From the NCBI RefSeq assembly GCF_037975245.1, contig NC_092577.1, positions 14,587,013 to 14,651,012 of the forward strand: DNA of 64,000 bases, read 5' to 3'. Shown here piece after piece: positions 48,300-62,305 of this stretch (its first letter is position 1; each line of letters starts with the position of its first letter). The notes under the pieces are model-generated. The model was not told the DNA's origin. It saw only the letters and a list, made by a program, of their open reading frames with translations, and ran no database searches. A program made the position numbers and the translations under genes. This stretch comes from Apostichopus japonicus (Eukaryota; Echinodermata; Holothuroidea; Aspidochirotida; Stichopodidae).

Positions 48300-50770
48300 T
48301 TCTGATCTATTTTTTAATTTGTTTGTATATTTGCTCCACATTTGGCTGTCGTAGCGGCAGTTTTGTCAATAAAAACCGTCCAAAAAACAAAACGTATGCT
48401 ACAATGTGGAGAGTTTCCTTGCTATTATATTTCGGATCAAAGTTACAGTCCTTAAAACATAATTAATGCATCCTTGGATCAAGTCAAACATGAAGGTGCA
48501 ACATTGAAACACAGTACACTAAATTACATATTTTTGCTAGACCGAATTTGCAAGGGAAATACTAGATCCGGTTTTCTTTGTTATATATTTACTTTCTATA
48601 ATTAAACTTGATATCTGATAAGTGTAATTTTTGTTTTCAAAATAGTCAAACATCTATTCACTTATTTTGTTCTTCCGCCCTCACTCATTCTCATATTCAG
48701 TCCCCTCCGACATCGCACCCTCTTTTAGTGTTACTTGAACATAAAGTTTCGTTATCAGTGCAAGTTTTGCTTTAAATCTTTCATTTTAGGGTAAATGGGA
48801 CTAGCCATACAGCCTGCCCGGTTCTGAATTACAACTACTGTATACAGCATCGAATCGGAACTTGGATTTAACTTTCAATTATCGAAATAATCATGAGATA
48901 GTCATATAGTATAGAAAATTTACATGGCCGAGATAGGTTGAACAAAATGGTATTATGCAGGAGGGCGTAGTAATGGCTATGGGGTTAAATGAAGATATTA
49001 ATATAATATGTATTGTCATTATAGTCGTGAAAGGTACCTCCTTTCAGAATTGCTGTTAATACCTTTAAAAACATAAAATTAAAATTAACTGATCGTCTTC
49101 TTTTATTGAAGCTTTATTGATGCATTGTCTGTTTTACCGTAGTTGATTATGTTACTTCATTAGTCTGATAAACTAAACATCACAAATCACGAAAAATGTC
49201 TTCTTTTGTTTTTATTATGATTTCTTTTGGGATACAAGCAATTTCTTAGTATTTCAAACGTCTGGCACAGGCTGGGTTAGTCACAATATAAGTATTAAAT
49301 TGATTGAGAGGTACGGGTTGTGTGGGGAGAGGGGAGAGGGGAGCTTCTGTCTGCGCAAAAGTTTGCACCCGAACAATATGAAATGTGCCAATAGCATGAG
49401 TGGCGTCATTTAAAATGTGGACTCCAAGAACTGCAAAACCGAAGAGCTCTCATCTTGAATAATACAACGCTTTGAATAAATATATAAATGATACGCAGAA
49501 CCAGGTACGTATTAATGATGCACAGATACTAAGCTTAGTATTAATGATACACATATAGGGGTAAATATTAGAAAAACATGTACAAAGGCATTGTTAACAG
49601 TAATAATACCCTGGATTGCTAATATTAATGTTACACAGAATAAAAGGAAAATATTAAACACACATAGACAGGGGTAAAATCGGTGATAGATAGTAAGGGG
49701 TTAATATTAATGACATAAAGACAACAATAACAATGATAGATACACTAACCTTGCTACATTATAATGATGTACATTTGCCATATCGGCTGCTGTAATAATG
49801 CTACTACAGTGTTAGCCTAATAAAGGAGTTAAGGCACCGCATTGAGGCTTGACCAGAAATTAAAACAAGATGTCCAAGATGGATTTCTTACGGTGTGGGG
49901 CAACTTCATATTGAGGGGGGGGGGGAAGAGAATAAACAAGATTTGTTTTCTAGAAGTTCCCAGCGGCCTAGAACAAGCTTGGGCTCATTTTTCTTGTAGT
50001 TGTTTGTAAAATTTGCTAAGCTTTACTAGGCCTAGCCTAGTCCAATTTTGTGCTTGCATTCTTCATTGGTACTTTTTTTGGAGCCTTTATTTTTATTTTT
50101 TTTTTTTTGCTCAATTTATATTGAGCGACTTGGCCACACGAAATTATACAGAAAATGATTGAAAAGCGTAATATTACTTACGGAAAATATTGTAATTATT
50201 CCGATACAATGTTGTTCAATGTCCATAAAAATATATTGTTATTCCATACAAAGCTTACGTAACTCCTTACGTACACAAGTTAGCAGACAGCAAAAAATGA
50301 CATATAGTTAAAAGCGACGTGGTCTGTAAATAATGCAAACCCTACAGATGGGATATTGAGAGATGGGATATGGAGAGAATATGACAAAAACAAATTCCAC
50401 TTTTGTAGAACCAGTTGCGTTTAACCTGGGTCGAAATATAATTTGCTTTGCCTTTAATACATTTATTTTGAAAAACAATCAATATCCTCTGAGATATCCA
50501 TGACAATCTTGCCAAAATTCTAAATACCTAATGGCAGACACTGTAAAAACATAGATTTAAACCATACTGTATTTTGATGAGTTTTTGGTACTTAATCAAT
50601 ACAAGAAAATGGTGGGTCTGATTCAATTTTCCTGTAATAACTTTGCCTGTTAAAGGATTTTTCCACTGACAATTGGCCTCACGTAATTAGTTCCCTGTGT
50701 GAAGACTTAAATATTGTAAAAAGTGAAGGAATAGTTGTAGTTAACCACAATCTTAATCTAATATTTCATT
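48300..50770. other. intergenic or intronic, no recognised feature
   Basis: AT-rich, with short homopolymers (G-run near 49915, T-runs near 50090). I see no coding motif, tRNA or repeat family here apart from the doubtful terminal exon. Confidence 0.4.
48790..48850 (+). other. possible terminal exon of the micro-exon gene
   Basis: Acceptor gctttaaatctttcattttag at 48789. In the common phase the exon would read GG TAA, giving one residue then a stop. This is a legal ending for any combination of upstream exons, but a stop so close to an AG is easy to find by chance and no nearby poly(A) signal is convincing. The 3' end given is arbitrary. Confidence 0.2.
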
Positions 50771-50779
50771 GCAGGGGAT

Positions 50780-52990
50780 AATTTAGGATCCCATTTTCTT
50801 GGTGGATTTTAAATTGGAAAAGGAATTTCGAGTCAAGCTCAATGAAAACTAAAAGATAATCACAGTTAAGGAATCAGATGATATTGTCAAAGTAATTCAG
50901 GAAGCTATTGGGACAGGTCAGGCACACATTTTTTTACAAAATTACGACAAGGAGTGGGATGTTTGGATTGATGTTACTAGTTTTGAGCAAATACCTCATA
51001 GAACTGTTTTGACCGGTATAATTAAAATTCCCCTGAAACTATTGATATTTCTCTAAATAATGATAAAATCGAAGTATTAAAATCAGATGATTCCTCAACC
51101 AGCTCAGGGGAGATGTTTGTAGGTTCGACTCTCCCTAGTCTAAAACGAAAGCGGCCAGATAAATTTGTCATTCCAGACAAAATGTTTCTCATAACTAAAA
51201 TAGGCATTGCAAAATGAGAGACCTCTCTTTGGGATCAAAGAAGGGAACTGCTGGATGTAATTGCAAATGAACTTTCAAAATATACAGACAATCCAAGTAA
51301 AAGTGAAAGGAAACCAACTGCTCTAGAGCTGATTTAAAAAAAAAGTCCCTAAAAGAGATATCGGGCAGTGGTACAGATGGATGGAAGGAAATAATGTAAG
51401 GAGAGCCAAGAATATGAGCAGTCCATCAACTAGTAATATAAGGAAACAGAGTATTTCACCAAGAACGTTTGCAACACAGAACCAGTAATAATAGTTTTAA
51501 CTGCCTTGTCATGCCTTATCACACAAGGTGATCATGGTGAGTATATGATACACATTTATTTTGATGCCAATCTCATGAATGGTAATAAGTTATAAGGGCT
51601 TAGAACAAGTCCTTTAAAATATTGATTTTTTGGGCAATTGTTTACCTGATTACAATCACACTTGTCACTGGTAAAGAATTAGGGTCCACATTTGGTTGTT
51701 ATGAACAGCTGAATGAATATTCATAAAGCGACATTCATTGGCTTGCAATTGCGCTAACTCAACAATTATAAGGTGGATTGAAGGCATACTTGATTTTATT
51801 TAGCTCATATCATGAATTTTGATTAGTGTGTCGTGAACACACTCATTAAGATCAATACTGGTCCAAAAGTGTTTGGTGACATTGGTAGAAAGTGGGAACA
51901 TGTAGTTGCATTTTTGGTATGATTATAAGAGTTATTTTGTACAAGTTGAGCAGTTTGGAAAAGGAGGTTAGTAGTACACAGGGCATAGTTGAGACATTTG
52001 TATGTGCATGCGAATGATCGTGCGCCTTAGAAGATAAGGCCTGTATGTAAGACTAATGATGATAACTTTCCTTTTGCAGTAGGCAAAGCGAGGAGAGGTA
52101 AACTGGAGTCCAACGCTTCCTGATGGAGAAGATGGCAAAACTGTTAAAGAGGATGTGGAGGTTATGAACAAAGAATGGAAGAATGCCACTCCAAACATAG
52201 CTATATGACACGAAGAATGGAAATAACTTATTCTCAAATACGTCAGCTAATTAACTCCAAGCCACTGGTTGTCCAAATCCAACGAGGTTTATCCTGCATT
52301 GCTTCACCAAGTAAATTGGAAATTAATTCTAATACCTTACAGACACAGAACTTTACAGAACCTTCCAAGCCTCCTTGACCAAGGTAGCAAGCAAAAACCC
52401 TATCACAAGCCAGAAGCAAGCCAAGAAATCAGCCTACAATGGTGAAACACTTGCAGATTGAGAACAAGACTTTTGCTACCCTTTTGTTCCTTCCCAATGT
52501 ACTTGGAATGACAGTTTAGTCAAAGTTTACGAGGTGAGGATTTTTTGTGCTTGATTTGCTGCTCTTACAACTTGTTACAGACTATAGAATTATTGAAATA
52601 CCAAACCAGTGATGGAAACCCCTTAGTTGACTCATTGTACTGACAACTATCTAAAAAAAGTACTTTGAAAAGCCATTTGGGAAATTTGGCATCTGAGTTT
52701 CAGTTTACCTCCCAACCCCTTTACCAACCCACAATTGGTCTTAGAATCTACTTCGTTGGTTACTTAATGGCTAGCCTTAAATCAACAATTGTATTACTAA
52801 CATGAATGTATAAAACTAGAGTTCTGAGACAAATGATTTTGTTTTTTCCTTTTGCAGTAACAGACAAGAACAGGTTACATTGGGGACGCAGCTGAAAATG
52901 TAGATCGATCCATTGCTTACGGTTATTGGAGATGTGAGGAAGCCAAACTGTTGTTATGTTGTTTTGCTTAAACAACCGTTGTTCTTGACA
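50780..52990 (+). pseudogene. degenerate SAMD3-like / PB1-like multi-exon gene
   Basis: The reading at about 50857-51030 (segments ITVKESDDIVKVIQEAI and HIFLQNYDKEWDVWIDV) has the pattern of the N-terminal PB1/ubiquitin-like segment of the expanded 'SAM domain-containing 3-like' family of fishes and invertebrates. After a frame change, 51190-51470 (RRELLDVIANELSKYT ... DIGQWYRWMEGNN) resembles its middle region, and 52090-52200 (NWSPTLPDGEDGKTVKED) its WxPxxPDGED block. Splice-like sites remain (CATG|gtgagt near 51536, ccttttgcag|TAGG at 52080, ccttttgcag|TAAC at 52858), so it is not a processed copy. Several stops and frameshifts break every exon. The family assignment is from memory of its motifs and is moderate. 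Confidence 0.45.
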
Positions 52991-53129
52991 CTGCAAATAT
53001 TATTTCCACTGCAAGCTCTTTGTTTGGGCTCAATTAATCCTACAACATTGAATATACCAAGAATACGCTTGAAACATACATATTAAGTTAGAAATTATTC
53101 TGCATGTACATCGTAGTTGTTACATGGTC

Positions 53130-55330
53130 TTATCCAACTTTTTATGAGGGGAGAGGGTGGGGGAAGGGTAGTTGTGTCAGAATTATATACTTTATGTGTA
53201 TTGCTGGTAATTGCACGGTTAAATCCGAGTGTTATTGTAGGGGGGGGGGGGGTAGTGGTGTCATATTTATATACTCTATTGTGTATTGCTAGTTTTTTGC
53301 ATAGTTTAATCCAAGTGTCTAAAGGTGGGGGCAGTAGTGTCAGATTTATATATGTTATTTAATATTGCTAGTTATTGCATAGTTTATTCCAAGTGTCTAT
53401 GGGGGGCAATGGTGTCAGATTTATATACTTGACTGTGTATTGCTGGTTATTGCAATGTTTAGTCAAAGTTTCTAATGTGAGGGTGGGGGCAGTGGTGACA
53501 GCTTTATATACTTTGTTGTGTATTGCCAGATATTGCATAGTTTATTCCAGGTATCTAAGGGGGTGGGTAGACAGTGGTGTCAGATTTATATACTTTATGG
53601 TGTATTTCTAGTTATTGCATAGTTTAATCCGAGTGTCTAAAGGTGGGGGGCAGTCGTGTCAGATTTATATATGTTATTTAATATTGCTATATATTGCATA
53701 GTTTAATACAAGTGTCTATGGGGCAGTGGTGTTAGATTTATATACTTGACTATGTTTTGCTGGTTATTGCAATGTTTAATCCAAGTGTCTATAGGGGGGG
53801 GGGGGGCAGTAGTGTCAGATTTATATACTTGATTGTGTATTACTAGTTATTGCATAGTTTAACCCAAGTATCTAAGGGAGGTGGGACACTAGTGTCATAT
53901 TTATATACTTTATGATGTATTTCTAGTTATTGCATAGTTTAATCCGAGTGTCTCAAGGTGGGGGCAGTAGTGTCAGATTTATATATGTTATTTAATATTG
54001 CTAGTTATTGCATAGTTTATTCCAAGTGTCTATGGGGGCAATGGTGTCAGATTTATATACTTGCCTGTGTATTGCTGGTTATTGCAATGTTTAGTCAAAG
54101 TTTCTAATGTGAGGGTGGGGGCAGTGGTTACAGCTTTATATACTTTGTTGTGTATTGCCAGATATTGCATAGTTTATTCCAGGTATCTAAGGGGGTGGGT
54201 AGACAATGGTGTCAGATGTATATACTTTATGTTGTATTTCTAGTTATTGCATAGTTTAATCCGAGTGTCTAAAGGTGGGGGGCAGTCGTGTCAGATTTAT
54301 ATGTGTTATTTAATATTGCTATATATTGCATAGTTTAATACAAGTGTCTATTGAAGAGGGGGCAGTGGTGTCAGCTTTATATACGTTGTGGGGAATTATT
54401 GGTTATTGCATAGTTTAATCCCAGTGTCTACTGGGGGGGGCAGTGGTATCATATTTAAATATGTTATTTAATATTGCTAGTTATTGCATAGTTTAATCCA
54501 AGTGTCTAAAGGTGGGGGCAGTGGTGTCAGATTTATATAGTTTATTTTGTATTGCTAGTTATTGCATAATTTATTCCAAGTGTCTAAAGGGGGGGGGGGC
54601 AGTGGTGTCAGTTTTATATACTTGGTTGTGTATTACTAGTTATTGCATACTTTAATCACAGTTACTATGGTGTGGGGATGACTGTGAATTCAGCTTCATA
54701 TAATTTGTTGTGTATTGCTTGTTTATTGCATAGTTTAATTTAAGTGTCTATGGGGGTGTCAGTGGTGTCAGATTCATAAACTTGATTGTGTTTTGCTAGT
54801 TATTGCATTGTTTATTCCAAGTGTCTAAAGGGGGGGGGGGGCAGTTGTCAGATTTATATATTTTATTGTGTATTGCTAGTTATGCATAGTATATTCCAGG
54901 TGTCCAAGGGGTGGAGTGGACAATGGTGTCAGATGTATATACTTTATGTTGTATTTCTAGTTATTGCATAGTTTAATCCAAGTGTCTATGGGAGGGGGGA
55001 GTGTTGTCTGATTTATATACGTTATTTAGTATTGCTAGTTATTACATAGTTTAAACCAAGTGTCTATGGGGGGGGGGCAGTGATGTCAGCTTTATATACT
55101 TGATTGTGTAGTGGTAGTTATTGCATAGTTTAATCCAAGTTTCTAAAGGAGGGGGGCAGTGTTGTCAGATTTATATTCGTTATTTAGTATTGCTAGTTGA
55201 TTGCATAGTTTAATTCAAGTGTCTATGGGGGCAGTGGTGTCAGATTTATATACTTGACTGTGTATTGCTAGGAATTGCAAAGTTTAATTAAATTTTCTAT
55301 GGCGATTGGGGGAGGGTGGGTATAGTGTGG
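53130..55330. repeat. minisatellite of about 80 bp with G-runs
   Basis: About 25 or more copies of a unit built from 'gtgtcagatttatatactt', 'gtgtattgctagttattgca', 'tagtttaatccaagtgtcta' and a run of 5-13 G. Spacings near 55061, 55140 and 55220 are 79 and 80 bases. Variation in G-run length is the main length polymorphism. Short ORFs here are repeat translations. Confidence 0.9.
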
Positions 55331-56040
55331 CAAGTGTATATTTCAAACATGTTGTATAATGACAGATGACAATTTCAACTATTAGATTGCCCTTCTGGAA
55401 ATTTAATGATGTAATTTCACAAAATGTCTTCATCATCAATCTTTTATTTCATAAAAAATTGATTTAATCATCTATTGAAAGTAGTAAAATAAACAAAGTT
55501 ATTTGAAAAGGTATCCTTTCTTACTTTTATCAAGAGCACTCTGTTCATTTACACCACTACTTGGTGTAACCTATAGGTGAACCCACTTTCTCGGTAGCAA
55601 CTTCTGCTACCACCAGATGGTGAGGAAACGTGAAGTTACCTCAGGAACTGGTGTAGTATTTCCCAGCTAATAAATGAGTGTAGTTTATCCCCATAATAGG
55701 AAAAACCTCGGTTTTCCCACAATGTTAGGGAGTGTTACACCCCTAACTAACCAGCTAACCCTTGGAAGTCAGCAAAACTAAAGTTTCACCACTACCTAGG
55801 ACACAATAACCTTAAAAATGAGGAAACATGGTTTGACCCTAGACTAAAGGAAACAACAACGTTTCCCTAATGGTGAGGGAACATAGCTACCCCAAATAAC
55901 GGTGTAGTCTGATTGCACCCACTTTTTGAAGAAACCTGGCCCTATGTTTTTACAGTGTATACTAAATTAAATATTAATGTTATGTCTGAGGTCAACATTA
56001 ACGATACTCACACCGAAGTAACAATTAAAGACACATTAAC
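55331..56040. other. unassigned spacer between two satellites
   Basis: No ORF of note. A 7-bp stem, GGTAGCA-ACTTC-TGCTACC, lies at about 55595, and the last part ends with 'tgtttttacagtgtata', whose complement occurs near 50538. This could mark a small transposon, but its other end was not found. Confidence 0.35.
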
Positions 56041-59000
56041 TGTAAGGTTATAGATATATACAGACTAAATATAAATGATACGATATGGGGTAAACTTTGA
56101 TTACATACAGACTAGGGTAAATATAAATGATACAATATGGGGTAAACCTTAATTATATACAGACTAGTGTTAATATCAATGATACAATGTGGGGTTAACC
56201 TTGATAATATACTGACTAGGGTAAGTATAAATGATACAACACGGGGTAAATCTGATTATATAGAGACTAGGGTAAATATAAATGATACAATATGGGGTTA
56301 ACCTTGATTACATACAGACTAGGGTAAATATAAATGATACAATATGGGGTAAACCTTCATTATATACAGACTAGGGTAAATATATAAATGATACAATATG
56401 GGGTAAACCTTGATTATATACAGACTAGGGTAAATATAAATGATACAATATGGGGTTAACCTTGATTACATACAGACTAGGGTAAATATAAATGATACAA
56501 TATGGGGTAAACCTTGATTACATACAGACTAGGGTAAATATAAATGATACAATATGGGGTAAACCTTGATTATATACAGACTAGGGTAAATATAAATGAT
56601 ACAATATGGGGTAAACCTTGATTATATAGAGACTAGGGTAAATATAAATGATACAATATGGGGTAAACCTTGATTATATACAGACTAGGGTAAATATAAA
56701 TGATACAATATGGGGTTAACCTTGATTACATACAGACTAGGGTAAATATAAATGATACAATATGGGGTAAACCTTGATTACATACAGACTAGGGTAAATA
56801 TATAAATGATACAATATGGGGTAAACCTTGATTATATACAGACTAGGGAAAATATAAATGATACAATATGGGGTAAACCTTGATTATATAGAGACTAGGG
56901 TAAATATAAATGATACAATATGGGGTAAACCTTGATTATATACAGACTAGGGTAAATATAAATGATACAATATGGGGTAAACCTTGATTACATACAGACT
57001 AGGGTAAATATATAAATGATACAATATGGGGTAAACCTTGATTATATAAAGACTAGGGTAAATATAAATGATACAATATGGGGTAAACCTTGATTTTATA
57101 GAGACTAGGGTAAATATAAATAATACAATATGGGGTAAACCTTGATTATATACAGACTAGGGTAAATATGAATGATACAAAATGGGGTTAACCTTGATTA
57201 TATACAGACTAGGGTCAAAATAAATGATACAATATGGGGTAAACATTGATTACATACAGACTAGGGTAAATATAAATGATACAATATGGGGTTAAACCTT
57301 GATTACATACAGACTAGGGTAAATATAAATGATAAAATATGGGGTAAACCTTGATTACATACAGAAAAGGGTAAATATATAAATGATACAATATGGGGTA
57401 AACCTTGATTATATACAGACTAGGGTAAATATATAAATGATACAATATGGGGTAAACCTTGATTACATACAGACTAGGGTAAATATAAATGATACAATAT
57501 GGGGTATATCTGATTATATAGAGACTAGGGTAAATATAAATGATACAATATGGGGTTAACCTTGATTACATACAGACTAGGGTAAATATAAATGATACAA
57601 TATGGGGTAAACCTTGATTATATACAGACTAGGGTAAATATAAATGATACAATATGGGGTAAACCTTGATTACATACAGACTAGGGTAAATATAAATGAT
57701 ACAATATGGGGTAAACCTTGATAACATACAGACTAGGGTAAATATAAATGATACAATATGGGGTAAACCTTGATTACATACAGACTAGGGTAAATATAAA
57801 TGATACAATATGGGGTAAACCTTGATTATATACAGACTAGGGTAAATATAAATGATACAATATGGGGTAAACCTTAATTATATACAGACTAGGGTAAATA
57901 TAAATGATACAATATGGGGTAAACCTTGATAACATACAGACTAGGGTAAATATAAATGATACAATATGGGGTAAACCTTGATTACATACAGACTAGGGTA
58001 AATATAAATGATACAATATGGGGTAAACCTTGATTATATACAGACTAGGGTAAATATAAATGATACAATATGGGGTAAACCTTAATTATATACAGACTAG
58101 GGTAAATATAAATGATACAATATGGGGTAAACCTTGATAATATACTGACTAGGGTAAATATAAATGATACAATATGGGGTTAACCTTGATTACATACAGA
58201 CTAGGGTAAATATAAATGATACAATATGGGGTTAAACCTTGATTACATACAGACTAGGGTAAATATAAATGATAAAATATGGGGTAAACCTTGATTACAT
58301 ACAGAAAAGGGTAAATATACAAATGATACAATATGGGGTAAACCTTGATTATATACAGACTAGGGTAAATATATAAATGATACAATATGGGGTAAACCTT
58401 GATTACATACAGACTAGGGTAAATATAAATGATACAATATGGGGTATATCTGATTATATAGAGACTAGGGTAAATATAAATGATACAATATGGGGTTAAC
58501 CTTGATTACATACAGACTAGGGTAAATATAAATGATACAATATGGGGTAAACCTTGATTATATACAGACTAGGGTAAATATATAAATGATACAATATGGG
58601 GTAAACCTTGATTACATACAGACTAGGGTAAATATAAATGATACAATATGGGGTATATCTGATTATATAGAGACTAGGGTAAATATAAATGATACAATAT
58701 GGGGTTAACCTTGATTACATACAGACTAGGGTAAATATAAATGATACAATATGGGGTAAACCTTGATTATATACAAACTAGGGTAAATATAAATGATACA
58801 ATATGGGGTAAACCTTGATTATATAGAGACTAGGGTAAATATAAATGATACAATATGGGGTTAACCTTGATTACATACAGACTAGGGTAAATATAAATGA
58901 TACAATATGGGGTAAACCTTGATTATATACAGACTAGTGTAAATATAAATGATACAATATGGGGTAAACCTTGATAATATACAGACTAGGGTAAATATAT

Positions 59001-60610
59001 AAATGATACAATATGGGGTAAACCTTGATTATAATTAATAATGAATGACCCGCAGACTAGGGTAATATTGATGATATACTGACTGGTAATTATTAATGAT
59101 CTGCAGACTAGGGTAAATATAAATGATACAATATGGGGTATATCTGATTATATAGAGACTAGGGTAAATATAAATGATACAATATGGGGTTAACCTTGAT
59201 TACATACAGACTAGGGTAAATATAAATGATACAATATGGGGTAAACCTTGATTATATACAGACTAGGGTAAATATAAATGATACAATATGGGGTAAACCT
59301 TGATTACATACAGACTAGGGTAAATATAAATGATACAATATGGGGTAAACCTTGATAACATACAGACTAGGGTAAATATAAATGATACAATATGGGGTAA
59401 ACCTTGATTACATACAGACTAGGGTAAATATAAATGATACAATATGGGGTAAACCTTGATTATATACAGACTAGGGTAAATATAAATGATACAATATGGG
59501 GTAAACCTTAATTATGTACAGACTAGGGTAAATATAAATGATACAATATGGGGTAAACCTTGATAATATACTGACTAGGGTAAATATAAATGATACAATA
59601 TGGGGTTAACCTTGATTACATACAGACTAGGGTAAATATAAATGATACAATATGGGGTTAAACCTTGATTACATACAGACTAGGGTAAATATAAATGATA
59701 AAATATGGGGTAAACCTTGATTACATACAGAAAAGGGTAAATATACAAATGATACAATATGGGGTAAACCTTGATTATATACAGACTAGGGTAAATATAT
59801 AAATGATACAATATGGGGTAAACCTTGATTACATACAGACTAGGGTAAATATAAATGATACAATATGGGGTATATCTGATTATATAGAGACTAGGGTAAA
59901 TATAAATGATACAATATGGGGTTAACCTTGATTACATACAGACTAGGGTAAATATAAATGATACAATATGGGGTAAACCTTGATTATATACAGACTAGGG
60001 TAAATATATAAATGATACACTATGGGGTAAACCTTGATTACATACAGACTAGGGTAAATATAAATGATACAATATGGGGTATATCTGATTATATAGAGAC
60101 TAGGGTAAATATAAATGATACAATATGGGGTTAACCTTGATTACATACAGACTAGGGTAAATATAAATGATACAATATGGGGTAAACCTTGATTATATAC
60201 AAACTAGGGTAAATATAAATGATACAATATGGGGTAAACCTTGATTATATACAGACTAGGGTAAATATAAATGATACAATATGGGGTAAACCTTGATTAC
60301 ATACAGACTAGGGTAAATATAAATGATACAATATGGGGTAAACCTTGATTATATACAGACTAGTGTAAATATAAATGATACAATATGGGGTAAACCTTGA
60401 TAATATACAGACTAGGGTAAATATATAAATGATACAATATGGGGTAAACCTTGATTATAATTAATAATGAATGACCCGCAGACTAGGGTAATATTGATGA
60501 TATACTGACTGGTAATTATTAATGATCTGCAGACTAGGGAAAATATAAATGATACATAGAATATGGTAATTATTAATTATATGCAGACTACGGTAAATAT
60601 TAAAGATATA
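56041..60610. repeat. 52-bp satellite array with higher-order structure
   Basis: About 85 copies of the 52-base unit 'acagactagggtaaatataa' + 'atgatacaatatggggtaaa' + 'ccttgattatat', with 54-base variants carrying an extra TA. Marker variants recur with fixed offsets: the 'gataaaatat' variant at 57331, 58271 and 59697, and the 'ataattaataatgaatgacc' block at 59031 and 60457. The last two offsets are both 1426 bases. Confidence 0.95.
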
Positions 60611-62300
60611 GTCCACGGTAAACATTTCTAATATTTTAACCGAATAAATATTCGAGACACTTTTCAACCTCATACAAAAGACTTATACGCATTTATGAGC
60701 ACATCCTTCCTTTTAGACCGTTATGATAGAAGTACTTAAATATAGTGAAAATATGACCCAGGGTGCCCATTTTGCTATTTAAATGTCACGTTTTCTTTTC
60801 TCTGGGTGGCACCCAATATGGGAATCGGCCTTACCGACCAAAGTTACTAACACCCTCCTTAATGAAATTATTCCCGTCTGATATTCCATAAATTTTCAAA
60901 CCCCTTCTTTAATCACTCTGGGTAAATCTCTACCCACCCCAGCCCTCCTCCTTTTGTAATCCTGTGTACGCCAATGGAATAATCCTCCCTACTTTGTAGT
61001 TTTTGAGTATAGTAAACTTCAAACAACCATCTAATCTTGATCTAGTCGTGTATTCTATCACCCCTTTTAAAACCTTAAAGCATTTACGAGCACAACCTTT
61101 CGATTAGAGCTACCTATATAGACGTAATGTATAGTATATAGCCCCTATGCCCCCCCCCCCCCAAATCACCGGGGATTCTAAGACAAGAAAATCAGCATCA
61201 GTAAACAGATATTATTCAACTAATTCCAACAAGGTGGGTAGAAAGGTGAGGGGAGTTGAAAGGGAAGGGGGACAGAGCTATGATCAGCAGCAAAACTGCC
61301 ACTGAGATTTGTTAAATGGAAAATGACTACTGAATGGGAGTAGTATTAAAGAGAGATATTCAACAAATCACCAGGTGGAGAGCAGAGGAGGGGGGAGGGG
61401 GAGGGGGAGAGCGGTCCATGGGAGAGGGAAAGAAAGAAGAAGGTGATTTGCAAGAGAAATATAGCTTTCATCAACACTTCAACTGCCACCAGGATTCATC
61501 AAAACAAAATAGCAGTGCTAAACAATTATTCAACAATGCTCAAAAGAAGGTGCAAAAAAGAAAAGGGGTAGGTGAAGAGAGAAGAAGAAAGGCAGGGAAT
61601 TAGAGGGTGTAAAATGGCTACTTAATTTGTTTGCAAATCTCTACGATGTAAGTTGCAAACCCACAATCTTTAAAATAGAACACTCCATTTTCACTTGATT
61701 TAAAGCATTTCGAATCCTACACTTTACAGGGTTTCTATTTTGCAGGGTTACTATTTTGCAACTAAAGTTTAAAAAAGTGCTGCACCTTTGGCTTTATCCG
61801 TCCTGTTTTTGGCAGACTTTAAATGGGGAAATGGAACATCTCCAGTCACATATAGTCTATTTAACTTATACATATTACCAGCCTTGACGCAACTAATGAA
61901 AGTCCCATACCTGATGGTACTAATTAAATAAATCTTCACCCCTGGCCACATTTTCCGACTGTCCTATTATGCTACTGGGGGTCTGGTACCAATTGATTTA
62001 CAGTTAAGATCACTAACTGAAATAAAGCATTTTATGAAAAGTTTTAGCACATATCACAGTCTTCACAATGCTTCAGAAAACTGTGCTGGGATACTGCGTG
62101 CTACAACATTACACCTTACAGGAATATTTACTCAGTGCCTCTGTTCATGCAACCGGCAAAAAATGTTGGATTCTAATTTTCTCCACAGGATTATGATCAA
62201 GGCAGGTCTTGAAAATGGCGCTGTCGCTGCAATAATTTTTACCATTGTCATCTGCGAAAACATAATCATTAGATTCAACAAGTTTACTCGCGCTACGTGT
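60611..62300. other. sequence between satellite and CTCK exon
   Basis: Contains a C-run at 61150, a purine-rich tract (61380-61440) and an 89-codon + strand ORF rich in Lys, Glu and Gly with no recognised domain. I cannot support a gene here. Confidence 0.4.
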
Positions 62301-62305
62301 CTTAC

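Noticed and set aside
52080-52097. 18-base segment TAGGCAAAGCGAGGAGAG with good acceptor and gtaaac, also phase 1-1
   Set aside because: It is the start of a longer exon of the SAMD3-like pseudogene, and its surroundings share nothing with the modules.
56041-60610. Regular repeats resembling a CRISPR array
   Set aside because: Units are contiguous 52-mers without unique spacers, in an animal genome.
62243-62251. 9-base segment ATGACAATG on the minus strand between tttcgcag and gtaaaa
   Set aside because: The intron to the CTCK exon would be about 53 bases and the better open frame here needs a different phase; not enough support.
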